This document shows, one piece after another, positions 11,297-22,982 of a stretch of DNA of 64,000 nt. Location of the stretch: contig CM046447.1 in assembly GCA_025506515.1 (NCBI GenBank), forward strand, positions 83,609,748 through 83,673,747. The letters are read 5' to 3'. Source of the DNA: Flaveria trinervia (Eukaryota; Streptophyta; Magnoliopsida; Asterales; Asteraceae). Under the pieces are notes generated by a model. It was not told the DNA's origin, made no database searches, and saw only the letters and a program-made list of their open reading frames with translations. The translations under genes and the position numbers were made by a program. Position 1 is the first letter of the stretch. Every line of letters begins with the position of its first letter.

Positions 11297-13445
11297 ATGA
11301 CTTTCAATGAACACACACCCTATGTGGCTGGTTTTGTTCCTGATTGGCTATTTGATCTTGATTTAGTTACCAACTGTTTTAACAAATCTTGTGAGACCAT
11401 TTCAGGATCTGCAGAAATCTTACCTACAGGTGATCCTGTCCCAAGATTTGAGTTAAGAAGACCTTCAAGTAACACATCTGCAGCTCCAGTCATAACTACT
11501 TCCGCAAATGAAGTTTCTATCAACACCATAATGACAAATTCAGCTGATACATCTTGGATGCCTTGAAATTCTAGCTTAGAGGCCTTACAACCAGATAAGG
11601 ACACTTCAAATGTAGAAGAAAATTATGGTAGTGGTGACAGTGATCAAGACTTTCTTGATGCTGATATTCACTCCATAAATGACAACATCAATGATATCAC
11701 ACACTCATTGGATCAAGTTTCTCTTCATAAGTGTGCTGATGTGGTGGGAGAAACATAATGCCAGATCTAAATTTCTCTAATTTAGATCTCTCTCAGCAAC
11801 TTGCTATGATCCCTCAGGGATCCACAAGTCTCATCCCATTACAACATTATTGGAGATATTAACTCTAGGGTCTAAACGAGAACAAACCCATGAAGCAAAT
11901 GTTTGTCTTCACTATTGTTTCCTGTCCCAGATAGAACCAAAGAAATTGATGAGGCTTGAAGGATGGAAGTTGGATTGAAGTTATGCAAGAGGAGCTACTT
12001 CAATTCAAAAGGCAGAAAGTTTGGAACCTTCTTCCTCTTCCTCATAGGAAGACTACTATTGGACCAAATGGGTGTTTAGGAACAAGAAAGATGATAGAGG
12101 CATTATCAAAAACAAAGCTAGGATAGTTGTTCAAGGATAAACACAAGAAGAAGGAATTGACTACACTGATGTCTTTGTTCCTGTAGTAAGACTGGAAGCT
12201 ATTAGGATATTCTTGGCATTTGCTGCATCCAAGAACTTCATGGTCTATCAACTTGATGTCAAATGTGCTTTTCTATATAGGGTGATTTATGAAGAGGTGT
12301 ATGTCAAACAACCACCTGGTTTGATAGATCCTGATCATCTTGATTATGTCTGCAAGCTTGATAAAGCTCTTTATGAGTTGCATCAGGCACCAAGGAAGTG
12401 GTATGAGACTTTATCTCGGTATCTCTACAAGTATGAATACAAAAGAGGTACTATAGATGGAACTCTCTTCATCAAAAGGACAGGAAATGACTTAATGCTA
12501 GTTCAAGTATATGTAGATGACATCATCTTTGGTTCAACTAATCCAAAGCTCTACAAAGACTTTAAGACGTCGATGAAGGATAGATTTGAAATGAGTGCCA
12601 TAGGGGAACTTAATTTCTTTCTTGGAATTCAGTGAAGCAAGTTGAAGATGGCATCTTCATTAGTCAGTCAATGTATGTTCAAGAAATACTTAAGAGATTC
12701 AACATAACTGATTGTAAGATTGCTATGACACCAATAGCAAGAAACCACTCCCTTGGACCTGATCTTGAGGGGGAGTGAGTGGATCAACACCTTTATAGGG
12801 CTATGATTGGATCTCTTATGTATCTTACAGCTAGTAAGCCTAATATCATGTTTGCTACATGTATTTGTGCAAGATATCAAGCCAACCCTATGATGTCTCA
12901 CCTTATCACTGTCAAAAGGATTCTAAGATAGGTGCTTCAACACTTGGTCTCTAGTATCCTAAGAGTTCTGACTTCAATCTGTATCCTTATACAGATAGTG
13001 ATTATGGTGGTTGCAACATGACTACAAAGTCTACATATGGGGGATGTTAGTTTCTTGGTGGAAGGGTTGTCTCATGGCAATGCAAGAAACATCCTATGTC
13101 TCTGCATCAACTACTAAAGCTGAATACATTGCTGCTGCAAGTTGCTGTGCTCAAGTGCTATGGATTCAGAATCAGATGCTTGACTATGGATTGAACTTCA
13201 AGGAGAATCCCATTCACATAGAAAAAACCAGTGCTATCTCTGTCACAGTGAATCCAATGCAGCACTCAAGAACAAAACACATAATTACCAGGTATCATTT
13301 AATTAGAGATAACTTTGAAAAGGGATTAATTAACCTAGTCAAAGTTAACACAAATGAATAATATGCTGATCTATTTACAAGAGCTTTTGATAAACAGAGA
13401 TTTAAGTATCTTATATCCTCTATTGGGATGATTAACTTTGAGTAA
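11297..13445 (+). pseudogene. Element A pol: linker, reverse transcriptase and RNase H
   Basis: 11297-11566 is the Ser/Thr-rich integrase-RT linker. RT follows, with an open part at 12213-12635 that includes LDVKCAFLY, KLDKALYELHQAPRKWY and the active site VYVDDIIFGS. A frameshift after NFFLGIQ and further stops follow. RNase H is seen around 13000-13361 (TTKAEYIAAASCC, RTKHIITRYHLIRD). RT and RNase H copy the element RNA into cDNA. The match to E is collinear throughout. Not functional. Confidence 0.86.
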
Positions 13446-14143
13446 GTTTTTCATAAAACTAATTCATCTTATTTCTTAAAATCTATGTGCCCTAAGTTGT
13501 CTAGTTTATCACCTTCGTAAGCTCTTGTTTTCTCTGGATAAAACTTTTGTAAGATTTTCCTTAGATTTTTGAAAAATTTTTATCCTTCGGAAGATATGCT
13601 TTTACCTTCGGAAGAAACTCATGCCTTCAAAAAAAATGACTGTCAAAGTAATGTACCTTCAGAAGAAATTTTTGAAATATCTTCCAAAGCTTAACACTTG
13701 TCTCAGGCACTTATATGTTTTCAAGGACCATTTTGTTCCGAAGCATAATTAACTCTCGAAAGCTTTGCTCTTTTGAACAAGGCATCCAAGTTTTAATTCT
13801 CTTCCGAAGCAATTTTTTCACAACTCTTAGGAAATTCTTACGAAGTCATTTTGGCTTCAGAAGTTTTTACATTAAAACTTCCGAATACAATTTACCTTCG
13901 GAAGCTTTTTGACTTCCAAGAAAACTACTTGTTGACCAAAAGCAAACTACCTTTTCAGAGGTACGACCGACATCCAGATTTCAAAGTTTATCCTCTTTCA
14001 TTAACTTTGTCTTAATCCATTTCACATATAAACCCAACGGTTCCCCCTATTTCTATCATTGTCATCTTTCCTCCAAACCTAAACCTCAAATTTCACTCTA
14101 AAATTGCTTTCGTGCATCTTTCTTCATCCTTAAGCTTTCTCAT
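13446..14143 (+). promoter_or_regulatory. Element A spacer between pol and ORF3, with CTTCGGAAG cluster and TATA box
   Basis: No ORF is carried here. Copies of CTTCGGAAG or CTTCCGAAG variants recur between about 13585 and 13915. A TATA-like ACATATAAA is at 14024-14032, followed by a CT-rich leader and the ORF3 ATG at 14144, about 110 bases on. Element E has the same arrangement in its spacer (51981-52667). A promoter for ORF3 is inferred. Confidence 0.5.
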
Positions 14144-14286
14144 AATGGCTAACCTAAACCGTAGAAATGATCTAGATTTCTCCATGCAGTTACACAGGCA
14201 ACACAACCAAGTTATTATGTTAAACTCTGAGAAAGAACCACATTTCTCAGAGGTTTGTCGTTTCTTAGCTCTATCCAACTACTTCA
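14144..14286 (+). pseudogene. Element A third ORF, first 48 codons, interrupted by element B
   Basis: It begins MANLNRRNDLDFSMQLHRQH and reads on to FLALSNYF, then stops at the gypsy insertion. E's ORF3 begins MANLAHKNDPNFTMQLHRQH, so the start codon is confirmed by comparison. The ORF continues at 57683 on the other side of B (TSLTIDPT), matching E. The product's function is unknown; see the E ORF3 entry. Confidence 0.9.
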
Positions 14287-14858
14287 TGTAAGGCTTCATT
14301 CTCGCGACTCTCACAGCTGGTCAATCATCGCACATAAAACATATAATATGCATTAACTTAATTAAAACATCGCAGCGGAATAAATTAAAACCATCATTTC
14401 ATTTCATTTCATTTCACTTCATATAAATAACGCTTTTGCAAAATAATACAACTATGTTAATAATTACAAAACATCATTTGTTCACATTACAATGCAAAAG
14501 CATCATCATTATACAAAATGGATGCCAACCAAAACAAGCCAAATAGCCGCCTGTGCCATCCTCAACACCATTACCTGCCAACTGGAAAATGCATAAAAAA
14601 GTCAGCTTTGCTGAGTGAGACTAGTTTTATAAAATAAAATACTTTTACTTCTGTTTCAAAACCTTCCTTTACATTCTTACGCGATCAAGCATTATACGTA
14701 CACATAGATAAAAACATAATTATATTTCATCATCGTTGTTAACTTTCGTTAATGCATCATCATACTTCAATATTATCATTCGTTACCTTCCTTATCATTC
14801 ATTACGTACGTTCATCGTTACTTCCTAACATTCCATACCAATACCATGACCTTTACCC

Positions 14859-15070
14859 CACCGTCATGCATAAAGCAGGTACTGGGCCGAGGTCTATCAT
14901 AGACCCCCATTCATTGCGCCCGGTGGCCTGATCATAGTACCAGGGTAAATTCATGTGTACCATTGCTATGTGCTATACCCACCACCATGCATAAAGCAGG
15001 TATTGGGCCGAAGTCTAAAAATAAACTCCCATACATTGTACCTGGTTGCCTGACCATAGTACCGGGGTAA
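14859..15070. repeat. Direct repeats of about 90 bp, 121 bp apart, in element B LTR
   Basis: Two copies of a segment beginning CATGCATAAAGCAGGTA(C/T)TGGGCCGA and ending AGTACC(A/G)GGGTAA occur at 14859-14950 and 14980-15070. The same pair occurs in the other LTR (about 37960-38165) and in its duplicated copy (43565-43772), so the duplication predates B's insertion. Confidence 0.85.
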
Positions 15071-15504
15071 GCGACAAAGGTTCCATACAAATGGTGAATC
15101 ACAAAGACAGACCCCAGTGTGCATCCTTCCAGGGTAGCTAACCCACACACTGTTGAGCTAACACCCTTCATAGGATGTGAACCTCCATACTTTGCTTGCA
15201 AGACTTTCTTACATTAGCTCGTTCATTAATGCATGCATTCATTCTTACTTTACGTTCCACTTATCATTATCATTAGATTCCTTTTTATTTTACATAATAC
15301 TTTTCATTCATTTCAAAATCATAACATGTAAGTCACAGAATAATACATAATAGGAACATAAGGTCAATATAACACATTTATACATAGCGTCACATAAACA
15401 TCGCATACCCCATCACACACCATCATAAACATCATGCATCATACATTCACATACATATACATATGCATCACAAGCATAAGTCATCCTGAAACATAACTGA
15501 TCCT

Positions 15505-15600
15505 CCACGGGACAGCGGGGGTTTGAGGCGGCAGCCCCTGCCATCGGGGTCCTAGGGCAGCAGCCCCTTGTGGGGTCCAAGGGACAACGCCCCTGGATAG
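15505..15600. repeat. GC-rich block with alternating GGGG and CCCC runs in element B LTR
   Basis: Runs such as GGGACAGCGGGGGTTTGAGG, CAGCCCCTG, CGGGGTCC and GCCCCTTGTGGGG alternate in an AT-rich setting. Counterparts are at about 38593-38700 and 44210-44310. The runs could fold into hairpins or G-rich structures in RNA or DNA. Confidence 0.6.
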
Positions 15601-15764
15601 GGTCATGCTGCCAGGTCGTTTAAAATAGAGGATTTAGAACTCACCTCGACTTGATGAATAGCTTCTCAATCAAGCTTTCAAAAAGGTCGAACTACACAGC
15701 CTTCTGATAAGTTAACACTCAAAGGAGTTAATTGCTGCCTGTTTTCGCCGCTGATTTCGTTGCC

Positions 15765-15895
15765 AGATCAACAGTTTCGCTGCTAGTTTCGCTAGCATTT
15801 TCGCTGCTAGTTTCGCTAGCATATTCGCTTGTAGTTTCGCTGGCATCGTCATTGCCAGTTTTGCTGATAGTTTCGCCCAACTTTCGTTGGATAAA
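15765..15895. repeat. TTTCGCTNGCA short tandem repeats in element B LTR
   Basis: Units like AGTTTCGCTGCTAGTTTCGC and CTAGTTTCGCTAGCATATTC recur about every 15-30 bases. A related, more diverged tract is at about 38850-39000. It lies in the LTR and is not translated in any supported frame. Confidence 0.7.
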
Positions 15896-16100
15896 CATGT
15901 CTGTGAAACTACCTGCGAAACTATAGTTTCGTAGGAAGACCATAGTTACGCCGGGCGAATACATAATTTCGTTGGATGAACATCCAGTTTCGCAGAATGG
16001 GCTGAAAATTACGAACCACCCTATTTTTAACCCAGAACTTCAATCTTTTACACCCAAAACCTTGGTTTATAATTCATGAGGCTATATCTAATCTTTTTAC

Positions 16101-17015
16101 TATTGGGTTTGTTGGACCATATCAAAGTACTTAATATATTCATTTGTAATCTGAAAATAAGGTTCATTTCATAACAACAACAAACCCAAGAACATAAGGA
16201 TCATTCATATGTGTTTGAACTAGCTATCAACAACAAATAACAACCAAAGTATGACATACAAACTACCTTTTGTATGCTGCTGAAAAACGTGATGAAGGAG
16301 GAAGAAAATGAGCTTCTTGAATGACCAAGACACCAAGGAGAGGGGTCCTCAAGCATCCATACCTACAAGCACCAAGCAAGCACCTTTGTTGCTAGGATTT
16401 CACCACCAAAACGAACCTTGAAAGGCTGCTGAAAACCTTTTTCAGCCGAGATCAAGCTGCTGAAAACCCATTTTTTTCAGCCGAGATTTACTTCTAGATT
16501 GGAGAGTGTTTTTCCTTGAGGTTCTTGCATATGTGAGAGAGATGAGAGGATGGAGTGTGTGTGTGTGTGTTGTTGGAGTATGGTGTCTCAAAAACAAACA
16601 AGACCCACTCCCCATAAAGGGGCGGCCGAATTTTGTTCTTGAGATACGATTTCCCCCCCCCCCCCCAAAACCAAAACCCATTTTTCGTTAACCAATGTTT
16701 TCAAAGAGAAATATAAACAACCTTTTAATTATATAACATACACACACTTTTATTATTTGATGTTATTTAACTAAATTAAACAACATTTCAAATAATATCC
16801 ATGAACAAATATCCATATAAGTTGTTCAATATCATATGCAACTTATTTAGAAAACCCATTTTCTAAATTGGTGTGTTTATTTAGATGCATGATCATATCA
16901 TTAATTAAATAATATTTGGTATTTTCTAAGCTTGTTATTGGGTATCACCCAACTTGGATCATAACGTACTAACCACATCAATGTTCTATGTGTCTTGGGC
17001 ATAAAGAATCCAACA
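16101..17015 (-). repeat. Element C 3' LTR (915 bp)
   Basis: On the minus strand it starts TGTTGGATTCTTTATGCCC and ends ACCCAATA, where the last CA has mutated to TA. It lacks about 43 bp present near the end of the other LTR (the part with AAACGCAGCGG, 23016-23055). A GT microsatellite (about 16555-16570) and a C14 homopolymer (16653-16666) lie inside. Confidence 0.92.
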
Positions 17016-17034
17016 ATCTCCCACTTGCACAAGT
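17016..17034 (-). other. Element C polypurine tract
   Basis: The minus strand reads CAAGTGGGAGAT directly before the LTR start TGTTGG. This is the expected plus-strand primer of a copia element. Confidence 0.8.
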
Positions 17035-18178
17035 TTCATAGAAGATTGATGCAAGCAGTAAATACAGCCTAACAACGGTTTACTACCCTTAATTCGCATG
17101 ACTTAAAGCCATTCAATAACATCATCCCCTTCAAGTATCCAACTTGAAATAATTTAGGTGAATCAATCATTTATCTTTTTGTTTCAGATGTGATGTTAAA
17201 TCCAAGGACATAGAATGATCATTACTTGTTGATTTAACTTAATCAGGCCTTATACATCTTGCTCTCAACGAATAAGAGGAAAAAATTCCATTTTGACTAC
17301 ATACGTTTTTCACAATCACCTCGTGTCACACCTGAAAAATAGCCATATGTACTGCCCATTATTTCAAAGCAGTGAAGAACTAGCTCAAAGTATAACATTT
17401 GGTGAATATCAAAACCCAATATGTATCTCAGGTCGGAGGATACCAAATGATATTCGCCTTTACTCAAATTTACTTATGATCAATCTAGAAGATTCCATGT
17501 AGTAAAATTGAGATGCGGGTTAGTCCAATATTTGTATCCCACAAATATCTATGAACCTTGGCATCAACCAATTGTTTTATATTCATTCCTTATGAACATC
17601 CACCAATCCATGTTCATAATAGTCTTACGTTCACATTTGTTCCCACAAACATGACCGACTACGGACATTTAGAATAATAAACATATTCATGGACGTATAC
17701 ATGCTAAAATGAATATAACTCAAAATATCACAAGTATATAAAGAGTTAAATATTACATTGTTTCAAAATTTTAATACTAAACAGATCAATTCTAGTCACT
17801 AGAATATCGAAGTCCTATGGCACAAGTATGACTTTCATGCTTTGCCCTCTTAAGGAGCTTCATGAGTGGTTCTGCAATGTTTTGACTGGTGTGAACTTTA
17901 CGAATACATATCCTTCCTTTTTCAACTTCATCCCTTATGTAGTTGAATTTCCGCTCAATGTGCCTAGCCTTTTGAAGAGGACAGGGTACCTTGATTTATG
18001 CAATCGTACCCTCATGATCACAAAAGGATTTCTAGGGGTCTTGAATGGTAGAGACTACCCTAGGTAGGCGATAAATTTCTTTATCCATGCAACTTCTTTA
18101 GCTGCTAATGATGCGGCTATGTATTCGGATTTTTTGTAGTGGACAATGCTACCCATTCATAATTAAGACATACCCCGA
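17035..18178 (-). pseudogene. Element C 3' region with end of RNase H, decayed
   Basis: Between about 17828 and 18067 the minus strand reads KARHIERKFNYIRDEVEKG, then VHTSQNIAEPLMK. This is the conserved RNase H C-terminal segment of copia elements. Upstream codons are broken. 17035-17827 is the 3' non-coding part, with nothing else recognisable. Confidence 0.7.
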
Positions 18179-18448
18179 TTATGACCGAGAATCATCTCGA
18201 ACGGTTTGGAAAGTCGCATCCGTGTAACCCTTTACAACGAGTTCCTCTTCATCATGTTTGTATATTAGAAACATTTCCTTATTCCTCCTAAGGTATTTTA
18301 ATATACTTTCAATAGGCATCCAATGGCTATTATCTCGATTCTGATGATATCTGCTCGTCATGCTTAACACACATGGCACGTCCAGTCTAGTGCACATTAT
18401 CTCATACACGATGGATCCTATAGCAGATGCATATGGGATGTCCTTCAT
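18179..18448 (-). pseudogene. Element C RT C-terminus
   Basis: The 89-codon stretch reads DIPYASAIGSIVYEIMCTRLDV, then HWMPIESILKYLRRNKEMFL and VVKGYTDATFQT. This is the part of copia pol joining the RT thumb to RNase H, including the first RNase H Asp (GYTDA). Frames before and after are broken. Confidence 0.85.
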
Positions 18449-19476
18449 TCGATCGTGCTCATTCTTTGAGCTTGGACATTGATGTACTCAATATTGTCCC
18501 TCTTTGAATAGGTATCATAACTTTCTTATAGTTTTCCATCTTGAACCTTTTCAAGTCTTATTAACATATGCACTTTGGTGTAACCTATCAACCGCCTTGA
18601 TCTATCCATATAGATCTATATTCCCAAAATATAGGTGGCTTCACCAAAATTTTTATGGAAAAACAACTTCCAAGCCAGGTTTTAACACCTTTCATGGTTG
18701 GAATATCATTTACAAAAGTAGTATGTCATCAACATACAATGCAAATAATGTTATTATGCTCCCACTATCCTTCGTATATACACAAGCCTCGTCAGCATTC
18801 TTGATGAAACCAAATTTCTTGATCTCTTCATCAAAACGTTGATTCCAACTTCTCGATGCTAGACTCAATCCATAGATTGACTTCTTTAACTTGCATACCT
18901 TTCAGGACGTTGCAAACTGACAAAACCATCAAGCTGAGCCATATGGACAGTATCTTCAAGATGTCCATTAAGAAAAGCAGTTTTGTCATCCATTTGCCAA
19001 ATCTCATAGTCACAACATGCAGCTATGGCAAATAATATCCTAATTGACTTTAGCATTGCCACAGGCGAGAAAATTTCATCATAATCAACCCCTTGATTTT
19101 GAGTGAAACCTTTTGCTACAAGTCTTTCTTTGTAAGTATCCAAGTTTCCATGTATATCTATTTTCTTCTTTGAAACCCACTTGCATCCAACCGGTTTGGA
19201 GTTAAGTGGAAGGTCAACCAATTCCCAAACTTGATTGTCATACATGGATTGCACCTCAACGTTCATGGCATCCAGCCATTTGTCACAATCCGAATTGGAC
19301 ATTGCTTCATGGTATGTATTTGGCTCATTGGAGTCAACCACATGGCATCCATTCATGAAAAATCCATATCTTTCAGGTGGAATGCTAACTCTACCAGATG
19401 TGCGAACGTTTTGTGTGTATTGATCAACCTCTTGGTCATCATCAACAACCTCTTGTTGATTGCTAGTGTTAACCAA
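18449..19476 (-). pseudogene. Element C RT N-terminal and palm region
   Basis: The open part 18886-19476 (196 codons) has KWLDAMNVEVQSMYDNQVWE, GCKWVSKKKIDIHGNLDTYK and GVDYDEIFSPVAMLKSIRIL, then QMDDKTAFLNGHLEDTVHM. These are hallmarks of copia RT. The frame breaks within the palm (18449-18885), where remains of the rest of RT can be followed only in pieces. Confidence 0.87.
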
Positions 19477-19719
19477 CGTGTATGGTCTTGTGGATCCTGA
19501 TCCTCATCAAATTTCACTATTCTATACGTTATTCCTTCCATAAGGAACTCAGTTTCAAAGAACTCAGCCTTTCGAGCAATAATTACTCTTGCTTTGTTGG
19601 ATCAAAGAAGTAGTATCCTATACAATCTTTGGGATATCCAACAAATATACACTTAGTGAATCGACTATCTTGGTCAGGGCCATTTTTAAAATAGCAGCCA
19701 CGGAGAGCATTACGAAACC

Positions 19720-20004
19720 CTAAAATGATAGAGGTATTGAGCTTATAGCCATCATAGATTGAACCATATCCAATAGGGTTCGATTTCTCCTTTCAGACAC
19801 ACCATTATGTTGTGGTGTTTCAGGTGGAGTAAGTTGTAAGACGATCCCACAACTTCTTAGATGGTGCTGAAAAGCATCACTGAGGTATTCACCTTCTCTA
19901 TCTGAATGAAGAACTTTGATAGTTTTATTCAGTTGATTTTCTACTTCATTCTTGAAGGTTTTGAACATTTCAAAAGCTTCATGTTTGTGTGTCATCATGT
20001 GCAC
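19720..20004 (-). pseudogene. Element C integrase core
   Basis: The stretch contains VENQLNKTIKVLHSDREGEY with the second catalytic Asp (the usual Gly-Gly has become Glu-Gly), then LTPPETPQHNGVSERRNRTL with the catalytic Glu. The first Asp lies upstream in a broken frame (TNDYSRSGYVHM, about 20010-20045). The type resembles Tork/Angela elements. Between it and RT (19477-19719) the IGYPKDCIGYYF-type motif is visible. Confidence 0.87.
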
Positions 20005-20235
20005 ATAACCAGAGCGACTATAATCATTGGTAAAGGTAATGAAGTATCTTTAACCATTTCTAGTCATTGTCTTTAGAGGGCCACATACATCCGAATGTAT
20101 GATACCCAATAAGTCTTTTGCCCTCTCGTTAGTGCCACTAAAGGTGACTTGGTCATCTTACCTTGTAAACAGGATTCACACTTATCGAATGAAACATTTT
20201 CATTTGTTTTTCAAAAGACCATTCTTTTGAGGTGT

Positions 20236-20487
20236 TTAAATCTGATTCTTGTTTATGTGACCAAGACAACAATGCCAAAGATAAGAATCACTTAAACCCA
20301 TTTTAAGTTTCTTGGTGCTTGTTTGGTATAATGAGCTATTATAGGATGAATCATTATGAACCAATTCATAGATTTCATTAAAAGGCATAGCATTGAAATA
20401 AAATACATCATCCATACAAACATAAATTCCATTGTTAGCAAACTTTAATTCATAACCACATTGTTTTAAAAGGGAAATCAAAATCAT
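20236..20487 (-). pseudogene. Element C GAG-pre-integrase region
   Basis: This is an 83-codon stretch with YELVHNDSSYNSSLYQ and LWHCCLGHINKNQI, the start of the integrase zinc-binding region. Its beginning overlaps the end of the preceding gag-derived stretch in a different frame. Confidence 0.75.
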
Positions 20488-21543
20488 GTTCCTAGTCTAA
20501 CTAGGAGCATACAGAATGTTCTTGGGAACAACTTCCAAACATTTGAAAGTTTCAAAATATTGTCTCTTTGGGCTTCGACATCAACTTTTGCTCCGTTGCC
20601 CATGTAGAGACTTGTGTCTCCCTTCTTGAAGTGCTTATTTCTTTTGAACCCCTGAGGTTTGCCCAACATCCTCTTATTTCTCAACTCTTTGAGATAGGTT
20701 GGACAATTCCTTTTCCAATGTCCTATCTCTCCACACTCAAAGCATGGATCATTCTCCGTTACCTTAGGCTTCTTAAGCTTAGGTTTTGGAGGTTCCGCTT
20801 TAGCCTTTCCTTTCCCCATTCCTTTGATGTACCCCTTTCATTTGGCAACATTTGCCTTGGGATCGAGGAATGGCCCTTTCTTATTGCCTCCCTCATTGAT
20901 CAAGAGAACAGGTAGAACTGTTCTACCCATTCCTGCCTCGGCTGTTTTGAGCATTGTTTGAAGCTCACCAATACTCTTGTCCCACCCGTTCATATTGTAA
21001 TTCATTATGAACGTCTCAAACCTTTTAGTTAGGCCATTAAGGATCAAATCTATGGCTAGCTTTTTTTAGATGGGACATTAAGCCTCTCGAGGCGATCAAC
21101 GTGGCTTTTCATCTTAAATACATAAGGTGATACCGATTGGGTTTCTTCCATGCAACACGCATGAAGCGCTCGAACCATTTCGAAGCGCTCTACCCTAGCT
21201 TGTTGAAGGAACATTTCCTTTAACTGGGTAATTATATCATATGCCCTAAGATGCTCCAAATCCTTTTGGAGTTCGGGAATCATAGTTCCCGACATGAGGC
21301 AGGAAACCTGCATGGAATCCTCAGTGTATTGAAGCCAATCGTCATAGGCCTCAACATCCTCAGGGTCGGGTTGATTAGGAATAGGATCGTCAAGGACATA
21401 GGCCCTTTTCTCTTTCTTGAGAACAATTCTCAAGTTTCGTACCAGTCCATAAAGTTATTATGGTTAAGACAATCCCTTTCTAAGATGGTTCTCAGTGATA
21501 GGGTAAGGACGGTCGGGGTGGTAGCATTGTTGTTTGCAGCCAT
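20484..21543 (-). pseudogene. Element C gag with zinc knuckle; protease motif missing
   Basis: The minus-strand start is at 21543 (MAANNNATTPTVLTLSLRTI). Open parts are 21056-21433, 20838-21047 and 20484-20819. The last holds the knuckle CFECGEIGHWKRNC at about residues 26-39. After KRNKHFKKGDTSLYMGNG the sequence is already beyond where the protease D-S/T-G motif should be, so the protease catalytic segment appears deleted. Gag would form the particle; this copy could not mature it. Confidence 0.82.
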
Positions 21544-22967
21544 TTCTACAAAATTACAAATTTCATTTTAGTATTTCTGAAAAAATGCATTTTAATTATT
21601 AATACCCTTTACACGTCTCATAGACAATTAATAATTAAAATCTAGAATCTAACGTTACATTTAAATGATGGTTAGGTGACCTTTATCCCATTATTTAAAT
21701 TAACAAGGTAGTCAACATTTGACAATTGCAACCTATTGCAACTTCTAGCTTTGTGGGATCGGTTACATCTTATGTTTTGTCCGCATGTAAAATCCCATCA
21801 ACACCATTGTACGCCATGCTTCGGTGACCCTATACACATGGCTTCCAATTCAAGTCGTCCTACTTACACATACGTGTGAGTTTACACATACAAGTGGTTA
21901 GGTGACCTTTATCCCATAAGTATGTTAAGCTCACCTCAAACACACAAGTTCCCAAAAAGTGGTTAGATGATCTTTATCCACAAGTAGTTCTCAAAGGATT
22001 CGAGTGTCGTGTAAAAGGATGGTGTTTAACTTGTTTCCAAAGGGATTTAAGTTTCCATTAATTCTAGTTATGAAAACTCTATGTACCTTGTATTCGTATG
22101 CTTTCAAATACATGGTACCCTATGGTTCTCTTTTAATAAAACCTCTTTTATTTTGAAATCATTAATCCTTTTAATAACCTTTTATTAGTCACTTAATGAT
22201 TAGGAACCAAAAAATTCAGCTTGTTATGATAATTTATTTAGATTGTTAAGCATATCCATATATCAAACAATCAACATAAAATGAATAATCAAACAAGCAT
22301 ATATCAAACAACCACATGTGCATAACCATAGCCACTATGTTTACAACACTTGTTTGCCATCACAAGTGTTGTCATTTGGTCTTTCCTAAGGGTTGAATAC
22401 AACACAAAGATGAGATCTCCAAAGACCCCCACTTGAAGTCCTTCTCTTGTGTCTTCCTTTTGTGCTTCCATCTTGTGCATCTTCTTTTACAAAATTTATA
22501 TCCTAATACAAATTTTCTAATAAAAGAAAACATACTTAATCTATCTATTACATCACAAATGATGAATAAATAAATTACATCCAAATACAAGCACAAAGAA
22601 TAATTATTACAACCTATAAGAATGAATACAACCAAAACAAAACATCCATTCAAAACCAAATCAACACAAGGTCAAGGCTAGGTTATGCAACAATATGAAT
22701 CATCATATACAAAATTAAAGAACCAAATAAATCCCCATATGACCCTAAATTTTCAGCCAACATAAACCAAGAATTTAGGGTGTTTTGTCCAAACAAACAC
22801 AATCAACCATTTGATATCTTTCTTTCAAGTTTTAATCACAAGCATGTTAGATATAACCTTGAAAGGATGGGGATTTATAACATCACCACAAAATAGCACC
22901 ATTAGGTTGTTAAAGCCCCATAAAACCAATTTTACAAGGACAAATGAAACTAGTCATCCACATATCC
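21544..22967 (-). other. Element C long untranslated leader (about 1.4 kb) with repeats
   Basis: The stretch between PBS and gag has no supported ORF. Three direct copies of GGTTAG(G/A)TGA(C/T)CTTTATCC(C)A lie at 21668-21690, 21893-21917 and 21959-21981 on the plus strand, spaced by 225 and 66 bases. The function is unknown; a packaging or translation-control role is only a guess. Confidence 0.6.
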
Positions 22968-22981
22968 GGCTCTAGATGCCA
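22968..22981 (-). other. Element C degenerate primer-binding site
   Basis: The minus strand reads TGGCATCTAGAGCC, close to the initiator tRNA-Met complement TGGTATCAGAGCC with one substitution and one inserted base. It lies one base from the LTR. Confidence 0.7.
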
Positions 22982-22982
22982 A

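Larger units (their letters stand above)
14287..16100 (-). repeat. Element B 3' LTR, first segment (interrupted by C)
   Basis: It starts TGTAAGGC and shares CTCACAGCTGGTCAATCATC with the other LTR at 29379. It continues at 23929 after element C. It carries a tandem pair of about 90-bp repeats, a GC-rich block and a TTTCGC repeat tract, listed separately. Confidence 0.92.

Noticed and set aside
14932..15201. ORFs across the direct repeats in B's LTR (also at 38046 and 43655)
   Set aside because: They lie in LTR non-coding sequence; the repeated appearance only reflects LTR copies and the tandem duplication.
16653..16666. C14 homopolymer as a functional element
   Set aside because: Element C's other LTR has a much shorter run at the same place, so it is slippage or sequencing noise.
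16442..16681. Gly-rich ORF within element C's LTR
   Set aside because: It is created by the C14 homopolymer and GT microsatellite in a non-coding LTR; the other LTR does not keep it.
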